From the NCBI RefSeq assembly GCF_002807685.1, contig NZ_PEAX01000006.1, positions 62,001 to 126,000 of the forward strand: a DNA stretch of 64,000 bases, in the 5' to 3' direction. The notes beneath the pieces were generated by a model, which was given only the letters and a program-made list of their open reading frames with translations, had not been told where the DNA came from and did not search any database. Below, piece by piece: positions 1-11,145 of this stretch. The DNA is from Neoalteromonas flava (GTDB taxonomy: Bacteria; Pseudomonadota; Gammaproteobacteria; Enterobacterales; Alteromonadaceae). Position 1 is the first letter of the stretch. Each line of letters starts with the position of its first letter. Position numbers and translations under genes: made by a program.

Positions 1-1473
1 TTAGGGTTACGCGTACCCCCTATTTGGTATCGCTTGTCATTGCGCTATAGTCAAAACAATGAAGCCGTTGAGCTCCACGGCGTAAGCTTACCCGGCACAC
101 CAGGTATTATCGTTGGCAGTAATACGCATGTTGCTTGGGGCTTTACCAATGCAAACCTCGACAATACGGATTGGGTACGACTAGATCCAGCGACGACGGT
201 CGATACGCACGCTGAAGAAATTCGAACTCCTGATGCCGAACACAGCGTGGAGCTCGCTATAAGCGAGTTTGGACCGGTCCGCAAGGTTGATGGAATAAAC
301 TATGCTCTGCGCTGGGTGGCGCATCAGCCCTATGCCGTAAATCTAAAACACTTGGATTTGGACACAGCTAAAACACTAACCGCTGCCCGCGATATTGCGA
401 CTCAAATGGGCATTCCTGTGCAAAACATGGTTGCCGCTGATCGCGCAGGCTCTATCGGCTGGATGCCAGCCGGTGCTGTTACTGCCCGCCCGACACCTAG
501 CAATCAAGCAATCGCACAACAAGATGTATCCCCCCTGTGGACAACAAGAGAACTACAGTTGCCAGCAGTGATCAACCCTGATAATCAACGTCTATGGACT
601 GCCAATGCACGAGTTATCGGTACCGAGGAACTTAGCCGATTTGGTGACGGCGGATATGCGCTTGGGGCACGTGGCATGCAAATCCGCGATCGCTTGTTCG
701 AGCAAGAAGTTTACGATGAAGCTGCCTTTTACCAAATTCAACAAGACAATGCCGCTGTTTTCTTGTCCTCTTGGCAGGCCTTTCTGGTTAATACGTTGCA
801 ACAAAGCCCAAATGAATTTGCCGAAGACATCGCTTTGCTCGATGCGTGGCAAGCCTGCGCATGCAGCGATTCTGTCGGCTATACCCTAACGCGGAAATTC
901 CGTAGTGCAGTCATTAACGCGTTATTTGCTCCCCTTGAAAGCTACCTCAATGAGCATGAGTTGAGTTTAAGCCCGGTATTCCGGCATTTAGAGCCCGCAA
1001 CCAATGCCATTCTAAAACAACAACCTGCTGACTGGTTACCCGCTCCCTATTCCGATTATTTACCTTTTTTGCTCGACACCTATCGCAATATGCGGCAAGA
1101 ATTACTCGCTCAATATGCCGACGGTGATACTGGTGCTGTTGCAGAATTAACTTGGGGCAAAGTGAACGCGCTTAGAGTACAGCATCCCTTCAGCCGGGTA
1201 ATGCCATTTCTAGCTCCAATACTGGATATGCCCACTGTGGCAGGTTTTGGAGACAGTTTTCTGCCTGCAGTACAAAACGGTACTCATGGCGCATCGCAAC
1301 GCCTCACGGTGCAACCAGGTCGCGAGCAACATGCCATTTTAACTATACCGGGTGGTCAGTCGGGCCATCCGCTGAGCCCATTTTATCGGCATGGCTTTAG
1401 TGATTATATCAATGCTGAAGCCACACCGCTGTTACCGGGGGCGCCTGAGCATAGCCTTACTCTGATTCCGTAG
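1..1473 (+). CDS. Penicillin acylase family protein (5'-truncated by window edge)
   Basis: An Ntn-hydrolase of the penicillin/acyl-homoserine-lactone acylase family (Pfam PF01804 type), normally an exported precursor cut into alpha and beta chains with Ser at the beta N-terminus. The open frame runs in from base 1 (LGLRVPPIWYRLSLRYS...), so any start such as the TTG at 34 is only internal; the nucleophile Ser, which in family members lies roughly 25 residues before this LGLRVPPIWY stretch, is outside the window. Visible beta-chain signatures are LPGTPGIIVGSNTHVAWGFT (residues about 31-50 of the visible part), the downstream NTDWVRLDP strand, and the C-terminal NGTHGASQRL and GGQSGHPLSPFY stretches seen near the end of these acylases. 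About 490 residues are visible. Its 3' end overlaps the converging unknown gene by 17 bp. Family assignment is firm; the substrate (beta-lactam, AHL or other amide) cannot be read from sequence. Confidence 0.85.
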   Translation, partial: LGLRVPPIWYRLSLRYSQNNEAVELHGVSLPGTPGIIVGSNTHVAWGFTNANLDNTDWVRLDPATTVDTHAEEIRTPDAEHSVELAISEFGPVRKVDGINYALRWVAHQPYAVNLKHLDLDTAKTLTAARDIATQMGIPVQNMVAADRAGSIGWMPAGAVTARPTPSNQAIAQQDVSPLWTTRELQLPAVINPDNQRLWTANARVIGTEELSRFGDGGYALGARGMQIRDRLFEQEVYDEAAFYQIQQDNAAVFLSSWQAFLVNTLQQSPNEFAEDIALLDAWQACACSDSVGYTLTRKFRSAVINALFAPLESYLNEHELSLSPVFRHLEPATNAILKQQPADWLPAPYSDYLPFLLDTYRNMRQELLAQYADGDTGAVAELTWGKVNALRVQHPFSRVMPFLAPILDMPTVAGFGDSFLPAVQNGTHGASQRLTVQPGREQHAILTIPGGQSGHPLSPFYRHGFSDYINAEATPLLPGAPEHSLTLIP

Positions 1474-2041
1474 CCGCTTGTGTGAGTTTTTGTTGCCAAA
1501 GTTCCAGTGCGTGCTGCTGGGCTTGCTGTAAGGTCAATGAGCCCAGTGATGGATCGTCTTTTGCGGCTTGCAGCAAAGCAGTAGCAATTCCATCAAGAGT
1601 TTGATTACGCGCCGTAAACATGGCTTGAACATCAGCAAACAAATCTTCTGCCTGAGGGTATCGTGCAGCGATGGGTTCAAAAGCATCACCACTGACATAA
1701 GCTTTTTCAATCGCCTCTTGAAATAGCATGCGAGCAGCACGGAATTTAATATATTCTAAACCGCGATCACCGCTTAAAAACCTTAATTGCTCTTCCTTAT
1801 AGCCAACCTGTAACGCCGCAGTTAAAAGTTGCTCTTGCCAATGCATAAAAGCATTTTCATCATGATGTTCGAACGCTTCTTTGAGCCCTGCTCGGACGTC
1901 GCTGGCAGCAAACAAGGTTTCTACTGAGAGCGCAGGCTGCGACGGCTGAGACGGCTGAGACGGCTGCTTAATGATAACAGTGATAATAAAAGTCGCTAAA
2001 ATTATCAGAAAAAGCAGCAAAAAACGCGAGGACTTGGACAT
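1457..2041 (-). CDS. Unknown membrane-anchored or secreted small protein
   Basis: I do not recognise this family. About 194 residues: a short basic N-terminus, one hydrophobic helix (residues about 6-23, FLLLFLIILATFIITVII), then a PSQ-repeat linker (QPSQPSQPSQP) and an alpha-helical acidic/Gln-rich domain. The topology suggests a periplasmic domain tethered by an uncleaved signal anchor. I chose the ATG at 2041 (MSKSSRF); a GTG at 2053 in the same frame is an alternative, and neither has a good ribosome-binding site. The gene converges on the penicillin-acylase gene and the two overlap by 17 bp. The helical domain after a Pro-rich linker is loosely reminiscent of lipase chaperones (LifO), but I see no specific motif that supports this. 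Confidence 0.6.
   Translation of the reverse strand: MSKSSRFLLLFLIILATFIITVIIKQPSQPSQPSQPALSVETLFAASDVRAGLKEAFEHHDENAFMHWQEQLLTAALQVGYKEEQLRFLSGDRGLEYIKFRAARMLFQEAIEKAYVSGDAFEPIAARYPQAEDLFADVQAMFTARNQTLDGIATALLQAAKDDPSLGSLTLQQAQQHALELWQQKLTQAATESE
1941..1967. repeat. Three tandem 9-bp units (gacggctga type)
   Basis: Three head-to-tail copies of gacggctga, the last with one change, inside the unknown gene. On the minus strand they encode the repeated Ser-Gln-Pro linker after the membrane helix. Being in-frame 9-mers they can expand or contract without a frameshift. Confidence 0.75.
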
Positions 2042-2164
2042 TGAAAATAACACTACCTGTTTTGAGCTAATTTGTTACCCAAAGGTTATCACGTCAATGC
2101 TACCTACTACACGGAATAACACAAAGATCCAATCACCCTCACCAGTCGCAACAGCACAATACAC

Positions 2165-2189
2165 AAAAAAGCCTACTCTGCAGTAGGCT
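2165..2189 (-). terminator. Rho-independent terminator after ihfA
   Basis: On the minus strand a 7-bp stem AGCCTAC / GTAGGCT with a 6-nt loop is followed directly by six T residues. It lies about 40 bp beyond the ihfA stop and closes the pheS-pheT-ihfA transcript. Confidence 0.85.
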
Positions 2190-2226
2190 CTTTACATAAG
2201 CGGTTATGCTGATTGCAAAACCTAAT

Positions 2227-2526
2227 CTATTGACCTGTTGGCTTGGCGTTTTCAACCCGGCTTTTGAGCTTTTGCCCCGGTCTAAACGTCACCACACGAC
2301 GCGCCTTGATCGGAATGTCTTCACCCGTCTTAGGGTTTCGCCCAGGTCGTTCGTTCTTACTTCTAAGATCGAAGTTGCCGAACCCTGACAACTTTACTTG
2401 CTCACCGGCCTCTAGCGAAGATTTAATTTCTTCGAAGAATGCTTCAACGAGTTCCTTGGAATCCCGCTTGTTCATACCTAGCTTTTCGAACAAGTGTTCC
2501 GCCATTTCAGCTTTGGTCAATGCCAT
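2227..2526 (-). CDS. ihfA: Integration host factor subunit alpha
   Basis: DNA-bending HU/IHF-family protein, alpha subunit of the IHF heterodimer, acting in the nucleoid in replication initiation, recombination and sigma-54 promoters. Its 99 residues equal the E. coli length. It starts [13 protein letters not shown], carries the conserved [14 protein letters not shown] core, and has the beta-arm segment [16 protein letters not shown] with the intercalating Pro, then [13 protein letters not shown]. The start lies 7 bp after the pheT stop, so it is translated from the pheST message, as in E. coli. A clear terminator follows. The identity as alpha rather than beta rests on the [11 protein letters not shown] and GEDIPI segments and on synteny. 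Confidence 0.98.
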   Translation of the reverse strand: MALTKAEMAEHLFEKLGMNKRDSKELVEAFFEEIKSSLEAGEQVKLSGFGNFDLRSKNERPGRNPKTGEDIPIKARRVVTFRPGQKLKSRVENAKPTGQ

Positions 2527-2533
2527 TGTCTTG

Positions 2534-4921
2534 TTACTCTCTCAACGCAGCCCTAAATTGTGATTCAAGACCTGCAACTACTGTTTCCACCGCTTTTTGT
2601 ATTTCGGCTTCTTCTAACGTCTTGCTGGTGTCTTGCAACGTAAGCGACAGGGCAAGGCTTTTTTTACCCGGTTCAATACCTTTACCTCTATACACATCGA
2701 ACAAGTTTAGGTCAACTAATTGATTTACGCCAATTTTTTCTACATACCTACGTATGTCACCAAAATTCACAGTTTCATCTACCACAATCGCAATATCCCT
2801 TCGATTCGCAGGGAATTTTGAAATTGGAACCGCTTGCGGTATTACACGTTGAGTCACAGCTTCGACAAAAAGTTCAAACACAAATGTTCGACCGCTTAAG
2901 CCTAGTTGTTTCTCAAATTGTGGGTGGATCGCACCGATCCAGCCAATTACCTGATTGTTTAGGCGAATCTCAGCACCTTGACCTGGGTGCAATGCAGAAT
3001 GAGTGCAAGCCACAAAATCCACTTTCCCGTGGAACGCGGTTTGCGCTAGTAGCGCTTCCACATCACCCTTAATATCAAAGAAATCAACGCTCTGTTCTTT
3101 GCTTTCCCAATGCATTGGTAATTGATGACCTGCTATTACACCCGCAATCATTTGCTCTTGGCGCAGCCCGTTTTCACCTTCAGCATCGGGAATAAACCGT
3201 AATCCCGTTTCAAATAAGCGCACCCGCGATTGCTGGCGATTCTGGTTATAGCTAACCGCCTGTAATAAACCTGTCCATAGACTAACCCGCATTACTGACA
3301 TTTCGCTGGAAATCGGATGCGGTAATACCAAGCCCTCTTGTTGAGGGAATAAAGCACCTTGATGTTTTGGATCGACGAAAGAATATGTAATGGCTTCGGT
3401 ATATCCACGTTCCAACAATACGGTTTTTAACTGTTGTAACGGCTGTTTTGCTTCCTGACTGGGTAGCATAGCCAGAGAACCGCGCGGTGAATTGTTCGGA
3501 ATACTGTTATAACCGTATACCCGCGCAACCTCTTCAATCAGATCTTCTTCGATAGCAATATCAAATCGATAACTTGGCGCTTGCGCTTTCCACTCATCAT
3601 TATCGAACGTTACGTCTAGGCCTAAACGCGTTAGTATTTCAGTCACTTTTTCATCAGCTATGGTGTGACCTAAGACGCGATCCAGGCGACTTCTGCGCAA
3701 TGTTACTGCGGCTGCTTTAGGTAAATATTCAGCAGCAACTGCTTCAACAATCGGACCCGCTTGCCCGCCGACAATATCAACCAATAGCTGGGTCGCGCGC
3801 TCCATCGCTGTGCGCTGTAATTGGGGATCGACCCCACGCTCATAGCGATGCGATGCATCGGTATGCAAACCGTATTGGCGCGCTTTACCGATAATTGCAT
3901 CTGGTGCAAAAAATGCTGATTCAAGGAAAATATCTTGGGTTTTATTGGTTACACCAGAGTGTAAACCGCCAAAAATACCCGCCATCGCCAGTGCTTTGCT
4001 TGCATCAGCAATCACCAGAGTATCTTGCTTCAGGGTTACTGTGCTTTCATCTAGCAGAGTTAACTGCTCGTCGACGTTTGCGTGACGTACAATAACCTTT
4101 TCATCAATGGCATTTAAATCGAATGCGTGCATTGGATGGCCGAGTTCCAGTAACACGTAGTTAGTCACATCAACCACAGGGTCAATACTGCGCACACCGC
4201 TACGACGGAGTTTTTCTACCATCCATAACGGCGTTTTGACATCAAGTGTTATCCCCTTAATAACCCTGCCTAAATAGCGTGGGCAAGCATCTGGAGCGGC
4301 TAATTCAATCGCTCGAACATCATCGATAGTTGCTTCAACCGGAGTAAACTCAAGCACTTTTACATCAAGATTATTCAGTACGCCCACTTCGCGTGCGATT
4401 CCCCGCATCCCTAAACAATCCGCGCGGTTTGGTGTCAGATCAACTTCAATGATGCGATCATCTAAATCCAAATAGTCGATAATGTCGTTACCAATCGGTG
4501 CATCAGCAGGCAATTCGATGATGCCGGAATGATCTTCTCCCATCCCCAATTCGCTAAAACTGCAAAGCATACCGAAACTCGGCTGACCGCGTAATTTTGC
4601 TTTTTTGATCTTAAAGTTACCGGGTAAAACAGCACCGACTTTAGCTACTGCAACTTTAAGTCCTTGGCGACAATTCGGCGCACCGCATACGATGTCCAAT
4701 AATTCGCTCTCACCCACGTTAACTTTGGTTACTTGTAATTTGTCTGCATCAGGGTGCTGACCACACTCAACCACTTCACCAACCACAACACCACTAAAAT
4801 CACCGGCAACCGGATCAATACCATCAACCTCTAAGCCAGCCATGCTTAACTGCTCAGATAAGGCCTCGCTATCAAGTGCAGGATTAACATATTCACGTAA
4901 CCATTTTTCACTGAATTTCAT
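2534..4921 (-). CDS. pheT: Phenylalanyl-tRNA synthetase beta subunit
   Basis: Beta chain of the cytoplasmic alpha2beta2 PheRS, carrying tRNA-binding and editing functions. Length 795 residues, the same as E. coli PheT. In order: N-terminal EMAP/OB-fold tRNA-binding domain (about 40-150, with [13 protein letters not shown] and the GAPN segment), B3/B4 editing domain (about 210-400, with LGHPMHAFD and the [10 protein letters not shown] segment), B5 domain (about 405-475), the catalytic-like core (about 490-690, [10 protein letters not shown]-type segment) and a C-terminal ferredoxin-fold anticodon-binding domain (about 705-795, [14 protein letters not shown]). ATG at 4921 is preceded by AGGGGC about 8 nt upstream, 12 nt after pheS. 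No disruption seen. Confidence 0.98.
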   Translation of the reverse strand: MKFSEKWLREYVNPALDSEALSEQLSMAGLEVDGIDPVAGDFSGVVVGEVVECGQHPDADKLQVTKVNVGESELLDIVCGAPNCRQGLKVAVAKVGAVLPGNFKIKKAKLRGQPSFGMLCSFSELGMGEDHSGIIELPADAPIGNDIIDYLDLDDRIIEVDLTPNRADCLGMRGIAREVGVLNNLDVKVLEFTPVEATIDDVRAIELAAPDACPRYLGRVIKGITLDVKTPLWMVEKLRRSGVRSIDPVVDVTNYVLLELGHPMHAFDLNAIDEKVIVRHANVDEQLTLLDESTVTLKQDTLVIADASKALAMAGIFGGLHSGVTNKTQDIFLESAFFAPDAIIGKARQYGLHTDASHRYERGVDPQLQRTAMERATQLLVDIVGGQAGPIVEAVAAEYLPKAAAVTLRRSRLDRVLGHTIADEKVTEILTRLGLDVTFDNDEWKAQAPSYRFDIAIEEDLIEEVARVYGYNSIPNNSPRGSLAMLPSQEAKQPLQQLKTVLLERGYTEAITYSFVDPKHQGALFPQQEGLVLPHPISSEMSVMRVSLWTGLLQAVSYNQNRQQSRVRLFETGLRFIPDAEGENGLRQEQMIAGVIAGHQLPMHWESKEQSVDFFDIKGDVEALLAQTAFHGKVDFVACTHSALHPGQGAEIRLNNQVIGWIGAIHPQFEKQLGLSGRTFVFELFVEAVTQRVIPQAVPISKFPANRRDIAIVVDETVNFGDIRRYVEKIGVNQLVDLNLFDVYRGKGIEPGKKSLALSLTLQDTSKTLEEAEIQKAVETVVAGLESQFRAALRE

Positions 4922-4933
4922 CGCAATCGCCCC

Positions 4934-5989
<1,056 letters not shown>

Positions 5990-6115
5990 TCACGCCGAAG
6001 TGCTAGGACTAGATGCCGCTAAATCGTGGTTAAATTGGGGAATTCCTCAATTTAGTGGAGCGCTTGAATAAACTTATTCTCGCTCGACGTCAACAAGCGC
6101 TATCTGCTGACTTTT

Positions 6116-7627
6116 TTAGCGTGTTTTTGTGGCCGCCGACACGGTATCGATGAGCGCTTGGATCTGGGCATATATTTCACGGTCGTGGCCGACCATACTT
6201 TGCGCTTTCATTAACAACTCGCGAACTGATGAGTAGTTATTTATCTGCATGTAAGCCCGCACAGCACCCATTACCGCATTTATGTGTTGTGATGAAGCAA
6301 GCAATGCATCGATAGCAGCATTCGCTTCCGACTCGTCACTAAACCGCGCATGATACATAGCAAGCGCTGTCATACTCGGTAAATATGGCTGCAGTTCTAC
6401 ACTAACCTGCCACCAATGCAAAGCTTGCAGGCGATACTCATGCCCGAGCGCTAATTCACCCATGTCATACGCATGTTGCGACAATGCTCGATAAGTACTA
6501 CCAATATTGTATTGCGTGTTGGCATCTAGGTCGTCGCGCTCAAGTAACGGTTGTAGGTACGCCTGGCTTTTCTCACTGTCCTTGCGTTGCGCTGCATGTA
6601 TAGCGGCAACCGAGGCAGCAAAGGGTACGCCCGCATCGGCCGCTTGCTGCAAAAACGTTGCACCCAATCCATTCGGCTCTCGCCATCCCAATACGGGTGA
6701 TAAGACTGACATGACCTCAACCGGAGTCATCGCTGAATGGCGAATATCACCGGTGATTTTAGGGCGCTCCAGTACTAACCCATCTTTTCTATCGCTACGC
6801 GCGTACTCGCGAAGCTCACGTTTTAAGTCTTTAAAGCTAATCGGGAAGCTTTGTGAGAATGCCGTATCGACGTCGACTCCATTACTCAATTGGGTTAAGA
6901 ATTGTGCATTTGCGGCGTAATAGCTAGGAAATCCATTGCGCGCGCCGAGCGTAAAATAATGGGTTGCTAGCCACGCTGTTGCATAAAATTTTTGCTTAAA
7001 ACGGTTAGATTTATCAAATACTGAATTGACGGCGAACAAATCATCGGGATTGACCATACCACGTCGTGACAACGTTTCCGCCTCGTACTCAGGTACTTGA
7101 CCGATATAAACAAAATCTTTGCCTATGACCGCCGTAGAAAAAAATGTCGCGATGCCTTCATTGTACCAATCGGCGTATTTGATGGGTGCTGTGTTCGCGA
7201 CCAGATAATGCACATACTCGTGATACAGCTTGGATAATCGATTTTCATCTCCAGCAGGACCAATGACCATTCTTGGGCCATAAACAATATCAACAAATAC
7301 TGCAGAAGCTGAATTTGCGTAGGGTAAGTGCTGCCAAATATTGTTATTTTTAAATAGAAAGACGTCAACAGGAGGCATGTTAGTGCGATGACTTCCTTTA
7401 ACCAATTGAATAATCGTGGCGCGAAAAACCTCTAAATCTTCAAGCAGGCCTAATGCCACCTCTGGCTCATGATCGCTGTATAGATTGAGGTTGTCTGAGT
7501 GATAGACATGCCACCCAGTTAAATCCTCCGTAGCGGCCAGTGGGAGGGACACTAGCGCGCACATCACAAACGTTAAGTTACGCACAAGAGCATTAACTTT
7601 GGAGTGAATATATAACTGAAATTGCAT
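6116..7627 (-). CDS. Secreted HExxH metallopeptidase-like protein with helical-repeat C-terminus
   Basis: About 503 residues from the ATG at 7627, which has GGGAAG 4 nt upstream; an in-frame extension to 7696 is less likely. Residues 1-32 look like a cleavable signal peptide (basic start, hydrophobic LTFVMCALVSLPLAA, then TEDL). Around residue 145-175 is HEYVHYLVANTAPIKYADWY followed by NEGIATFF: the HExxH zinc motif with a downstream Glu helix, the gluzincin (peptidase MA-like) arrangement found in DUF1570-type and similar secreted proteins. The last about 200 residues are helical with alanine-rich hairpins (NTQYNIGSTYRALSQHAYD) typical of TPR-like repeats. It sits between rplT and pheS, so it is probably read from the upstream ribosomal-protein promoter unless the rplT terminator is efficient. 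Substrate unknown. Confidence 0.7.
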   Translation of the reverse strand: MQFQLYIHSKVNALVRNLTFVMCALVSLPLAATEDLTGWHVYHSDNLNLYSDHEPEVALGLLEDLEVFRATIIQLVKGSHRTNMPPVDVFLFKNNNIWQHLPYANSASAVFVDIVYGPRMVIGPAGDENRLSKLYHEYVHYLVANTAPIKYADWYNEGIATFFSTAVIGKDFVYIGQVPEYEAETLSRRGMVNPDDLFAVNSVFDKSNRFKQKFYATAWLATHYFTLGARNGFPSYYAANAQFLTQLSNGVDVDTAFSQSFPISFKDLKRELREYARSDRKDGLVLERPKITGDIRHSAMTPVEVMSVLSPVLGWREPNGLGATFLQQAADAGVPFAASVAAIHAAQRKDSEKSQAYLQPLLERDDLDANTQYNIGSTYRALSQHAYDMGELALGHEYRLQALHWWQVSVELQPYLPSMTALAMYHARFSDESEANAAIDALLASSQHINAVMGAVRAYMQINNYSSVRELLMKAQSMVGHDREIYAQIQALIDTVSAATKTR

Positions 7628-7756
7628 GTTTCTTCCCTGATACTTAACACCAACAATTGGGCTGGCAAATGTATAAAAAAACGGGGGGCTTGGCAATGAG
7701 GGATAATGACATTTAATCGCTCAATTGACTCAGCAGTAGTGATGAATGCCACGCAT

Positions 7757-7787
7757 AAAAAAACGGCGAGCTTCCTGCTCGCCGTTT
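7757..7787 (-). terminator. Rho-independent terminator after rplT
   Basis: Perfect 11-bp stem AAACGGCGAGC / GCTCGCCGTTT with a 5-nt loop, followed on the minus strand by a seven-T run. It lies 33 bp after the rplT stop and should separate the thrS-infC-rpmI-rplT transcript from the downstream peptidase gene. Confidence 0.9.
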
Positions 7788-7820
7788 CCATGAAAGAACT
7801 TAAACCTATTGGTTAATAGA

Positions 7821-8180
<360 letters not shown>

Positions 8181-8194
8181 TCAGTCTCCTTGTC

Positions 8195-8392
8195 TTAAAC
8201 GTAAGGCAACATGCGTTGGATAAGCTTAGTATCCGCGTCATGAACCAATTTTTTGCCACGTAAATGGCGTTTACGCTTAGTACTCTTCTTGGTCAAAATG
8301 TGACGCAAGTGAGACTGCTTGCTTTTAAAGCGGCCAGAAGCTGTTTTACGAAAACGCTTCGCAGCACCGCTGTTTGATTTCATTTTAGGCAT
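8195..8392 (-). CDS. rpmI: 50S ribosomal protein L35
   Basis: Large-subunit protein L35, 65 residues as in E. coli. Very basic; begins [20 protein letters not shown] and ends [13 protein letters not shown], both typical. Between infC (116 bp upstream) and rplT (17 bp downstream). The 116-bp infC-rpmI gap is where the L20 operator lies in E. coli, but I did not identify the pseudoknot. Confidence 0.98.
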   Translation of the reverse strand: MPKMKSNSGAAKRFRKTASGRFKSKQSHLRHILTKKSTKRKRHLRGKKLVHDADTKLIQRMLPYV

Positions 8393-8508
8393 TGCTAAAA
8401 CTCCGCATTGTTAAATGTAGGCCTGATACGTGCAGTCGTATTTTGCCTAGTTAAAATATGCAGCAGGGTGACGTTCGGGTGCAGAACCGATTGTACTTTA
8501 AACCACTA

Positions 8509-9048
8509 CTACTTCTTAATTGGGGCGAGCACCATGATCATCTGACGACCCTCTACCTTTCTAGGAAAAGACTCGCAGTTGGCAATGTCTTCTAAATCCG
8601 TTTTAACGCGGTTTAGTAAATCAATACCAATCTCTTGGTGGGCCATTTCACGTCCGCGGAAACGGATTGTGACTTTAGCCTTATCTCCACCTTCTAGAAA
8701 GCGACGCAGGTTGCGCAGTTTTACCTGGTAATCGCCTTCATCAGTGCCAGGGCGAAATTTAATCTCCTTGACCTGAATTTGCTTCTGTTTTTTCTTTTGC
8801 TCTTTTTGAGCTTTACTTTTCTCAAAGAGGAATTTGCCATAGTCCATAATTTTACAGACTGGCGGCTCGGCATTCGGACTGATTTCGACTAGGTCCAGAC
8901 TCGCTTCATCTGCTGCCTGTTGAGCTTCAGCAATTGAGACTACCCCAACCTGTTCGCCTTCACTTCCTATCAAACGCACTTCACGTGCTGTAATTTCGTC
9001 GTTAATGCGGGCTTTATCGCCCTGAGCCTTATTGTTAGCGCCTTTAAT
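8509..9048 (-). CDS. infC: Translation initiation factor IF-3 (AUU start)
   Basis: IF3 binds 30S subunits, blocks 50S joining and proofreads the start codon. Reading upstream of the GTG at 8979, the frame stays open through [15 protein letters not shown], which matches the E. coli N-terminus (ARPNRINGEIRAQEVRL), back to an ATT codon at 9046-9048 with GGAGGA 7 nt before it and a TAG two codons further up. There is no ATG or GTG that would give the full N-domain, so the start is AUU, giving 179 residues (180 in E. coli). The core has [20 protein letters not shown] and [11 protein letters not shown]. The rare AUU codon is the basis of IF3 autoregulation in E. coli, and the same control is inferred here. 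It follows thrS by 79 bp. Confidence 0.97.
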   Translation of the reverse strand: MKGANNKAQGDKARINDEITAREVRLIGSEGEQVGVVSIAEAQQAADEASLDLVEISPNAEPPVCKIMDYGKFLFEKSKAQKEQKKKQKQIQVKEIKFRPGTDEGDYQVKLRNLRRFLEGGDKAKVTIRFRGREMAHQEIGIDLLNRVKTDLEDIANCESFPRKVEGRQMIMVLAPIKK

Positions 9049-9127
9049 GTGCTATTCCTCCAAAAACTAAATCGTCTGTTTGGCTAGAAGTATCTCAACT
9101 TCTCCAAACCCTAAGTACACGTATTGG

Positions 9128-11044
9128 CTACTTTATTTCTTTTGCGGTTACGTCTTTTTGCAACATTTGAATAAATGCATCAATTGACATTTTACCTAAA
9201 TCTTCGCCGCGTCGAGTGCGAACTGCTACTGCATCATCTTGCATTTCAGCGTCACCCACAACCAACATGTACGGCACACGGTGTAAAGTGTGCTCGCGGA
9301 TTTTAAAGCCTATCTTCTCATTTCTCAAGTCAGACTTTGCTCTAAACCCAGATTCCTGCAACTTTTTCGTTACTTTTTGCGAATATTCCGCTTGTTTATC
9401 GGTAATATTAAGCAAAACGACCTGAACAGGTGCTAACCACGTTGGGAAAAAGCCGGCATACTCTTCGGTTAAAATCCCAATGAAACGTTCAAGCGAACCC
9501 AAAGTTGCGCGGTGGATCATCGCTGGGACTTTACGCTCACCATCTTCAGCAACATAGGTTGCGCCTAAACGCCCTGGCATTGAGAAATCAAGCTGCACTG
9601 TTCCGCACTGCCATGCCCTATCGAGACAATCGTAAAGCGTAAACTCAATTTTCGGACCGTAGAACGCGCCTTCACCCGGCAAGTAATCGAATTCGATGTT
9701 ATTCGCTTTTAGTGCATCGGCCAGCTTTTGCTCAGCTTTATCCCAAGTTTCATCCGAACCGACACGCTTTTCTGGGCGGGTCGATAATTTAACCGCGATA
9801 TTTTCAAAGCCAAACACCTTGTATACTTCATAAACCATCTGGATACAGCTAGACACTTCGCTTTCAATCTGCTCGTCAGTACAGAAGATATGCGCATCAT
9901 CTTGGGTAAACCCACGCACACGCATTAAGCCATGCAGCGCGCCTGACGGTTCGTTGCGGTGACAGCAACCAAATTCAGCCAAACGCAACGGTAGATCACG
10001 ATAGGATTTTAAACCTTGGTTGAAAATCTGGACGTGACCTGGACAGTTCATTGGTTTGATGGCGTATTCACGTTTTTCCGACTCAGTGGTAAACATGTTT
10101 TCCGCATATTTATCCCAGTGTCCTGACTTTTCCCATAACGAGCGGTCCATCATCAGCGGAGCTTTAACCTCGCCAAAGCCATATTCACGCTGCTTTTCAC
10201 GGATAAATTTCTCAAGCTCAGTGTAGATTGACCAACCATCGCTATGCCAAAATACCATGCCTGGCGCTTCTTCCTGCCAATGCCAAAGGTCTAACGACTT
10301 GCCGATTTTACGGTGATCACGCTTTTCGGCTTCTTCCAAACGTTGCAAATAGGATTTAAGTTGCTTCTTGTCAGCCCACGCAGTGCCATAAATACGCTGC
10401 AACATTTTATTGTCAGAGTTACCACGCCAGTACGCGCCAGCTACCTTCATTAATTTAAAGTGATGACAAAAACGCATGTTAGGCACATGTGGACCACGAC
10501 ACATATCCACATATTCTTCGTGATGATATAACCCCGGACGATCGTCTTTACTGATATTTTCGTCCAAAATCTCAACTTTATAGGTTTCGCCGCGCGCAGC
10601 GAACGCATCGCGAGCTTCTTGCCAAGAGACTTTCTTTTTAACCACATCGTAGTTGGTTTTAGCTAATTCAAGCATGCGCTTTTCAATTTTAGCTAGGTCT
10701 TCATTGCTCAGTGGCTCTGGCAAATCCACGTCATAATAGAATCCATTATCTATCGTCGGACCAATCGCCATTTTTACATCTGGATAAAGTTGTTTTATCG
10801 CATGGCCTATTAAGTGGGCACACGAGTGGCGAATAATTTCTAACCCGTCTTCATCTTTTGCGGTAATGATACTCAAGTTCGCATCATTTTCGATAAGATC
10901 ACAGGCATCAACCCGTTCACCATTGACGCGACCGGCGATGGTCGCTTTGGCAAGACCAGGCCCAATGTCCATGGCAACGTCTAAAACAGATACAGGGTTA
11001 GCAAATTCGCGTTGGCTTCCATCCGGAAGAGTAATTACAGGCAT
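9128..11044 (-). CDS. thrS: Threonyl-tRNA synthetase
   Basis: Cytoplasmic class II synthetase charging tRNA-Thr. Start chosen at 11044 ([14 protein letters not shown]), with AGGAT 6 nt upstream, giving 638 residues (642 in E. coli); an in-frame extension to 11182 is not supported. Domains in order: TGS (about 1-62), editing domain (about 65-225, with the zinc-site-like [16 protein letters not shown]), class II core (about 240-535: [10 protein letters not shown] zinc Cys, [20 protein letters not shown] motif 2, [15 protein letters not shown] motif 3), and anticodon-binding domain (about 540-638, [16 protein letters not shown]). First gene of the thrS-infC-rpmI-rplT block. In E. coli thrS is autoregulated through a leader operator; here an upstream hairpin at 11108-11133 could be a terminator for the preceding small gene or part of that leader. 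Confidence 0.98.
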   Translation of the reverse strand: MPVITLPDGSQREFANPVSVLDVAMDIGPGLAKATIAGRVNGERVDACDLIENDANLSIITAKDEDGLEIIRHSCAHLIGHAIKQLYPDVKMAIGPTIDNGFYYDVDLPEPLSNEDLAKIEKRMLELAKTNYDVVKKKVSWQEARDAFAARGETYKVEILDENISKDDRPGLYHHEEYVDMCRGPHVPNMRFCHHFKLMKVAGAYWRGNSDNKMLQRIYGTAWADKKQLKSYLQRLEEAEKRDHRKIGKSLDLWHWQEEAPGMVFWHSDGWSIYTELEKFIREKQREYGFGEVKAPLMMDRSLWEKSGHWDKYAENMFTTESEKREYAIKPMNCPGHVQIFNQGLKSYRDLPLRLAEFGCCHRNEPSGALHGLMRVRGFTQDDAHIFCTDEQIESEVSSCIQMVYEVYKVFGFENIAVKLSTRPEKRVGSDETWDKAEQKLADALKANNIEFDYLPGEGAFYGPKIEFTLYDCLDRAWQCGTVQLDFSMPGRLGATYVAEDGERKVPAMIHRATLGSLERFIGILTEEYAGFFPTWLAPVQVVLLNITDKQAEYSQKVTKKLQESGFRAKSDLRNEKIGFKIREHTLHRVPYMLVVGDAEMQDDAVAVRTRRGEDLGKMSIDAFIQMLQKDVTAKEIK

Positions 11045-11107
11045 GTTCGATCCTACACAGTGGTGACGCCTACTCTGCGCCACTTGTTCAATTAAAAATT
11101 TAAGGCA

Positions 11108-11133
11108 ATAAAAAACACCCATACGAGGGGTGT
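11108..11133 (-). terminator. Terminator-like hairpin upstream of thrS
   Basis: On the minus strand a 6-bp GC-rich stem ACACCC / GGGTGT is followed by TTTTTATT. It lies 13 bp after the stop of the putative 51-residue gene and about 65 bp before the thrS ATG. It may end a short upstream transcript or act as an attenuator in the thrS leader; sequence alone cannot decide. Confidence 0.65.
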
Positions 11134-11145
11134 AAGAGCTGGCGA

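Noticed and set aside
2243-2563. 106-codon open frame antisense to ihfA
   Set aside because: Complete overlap with a gene of certain identity; low-complexity Ser/Leu composition typical of a shadow frame.
6031-6055. Near-palindrome taaattgggg...cctcaattta before pheS, considered as a terminator or pheST attenuator
   Set aside because: No T run follows on either strand and no Phe-rich leader peptide is nearby; kept only as an unexplained palindrome.
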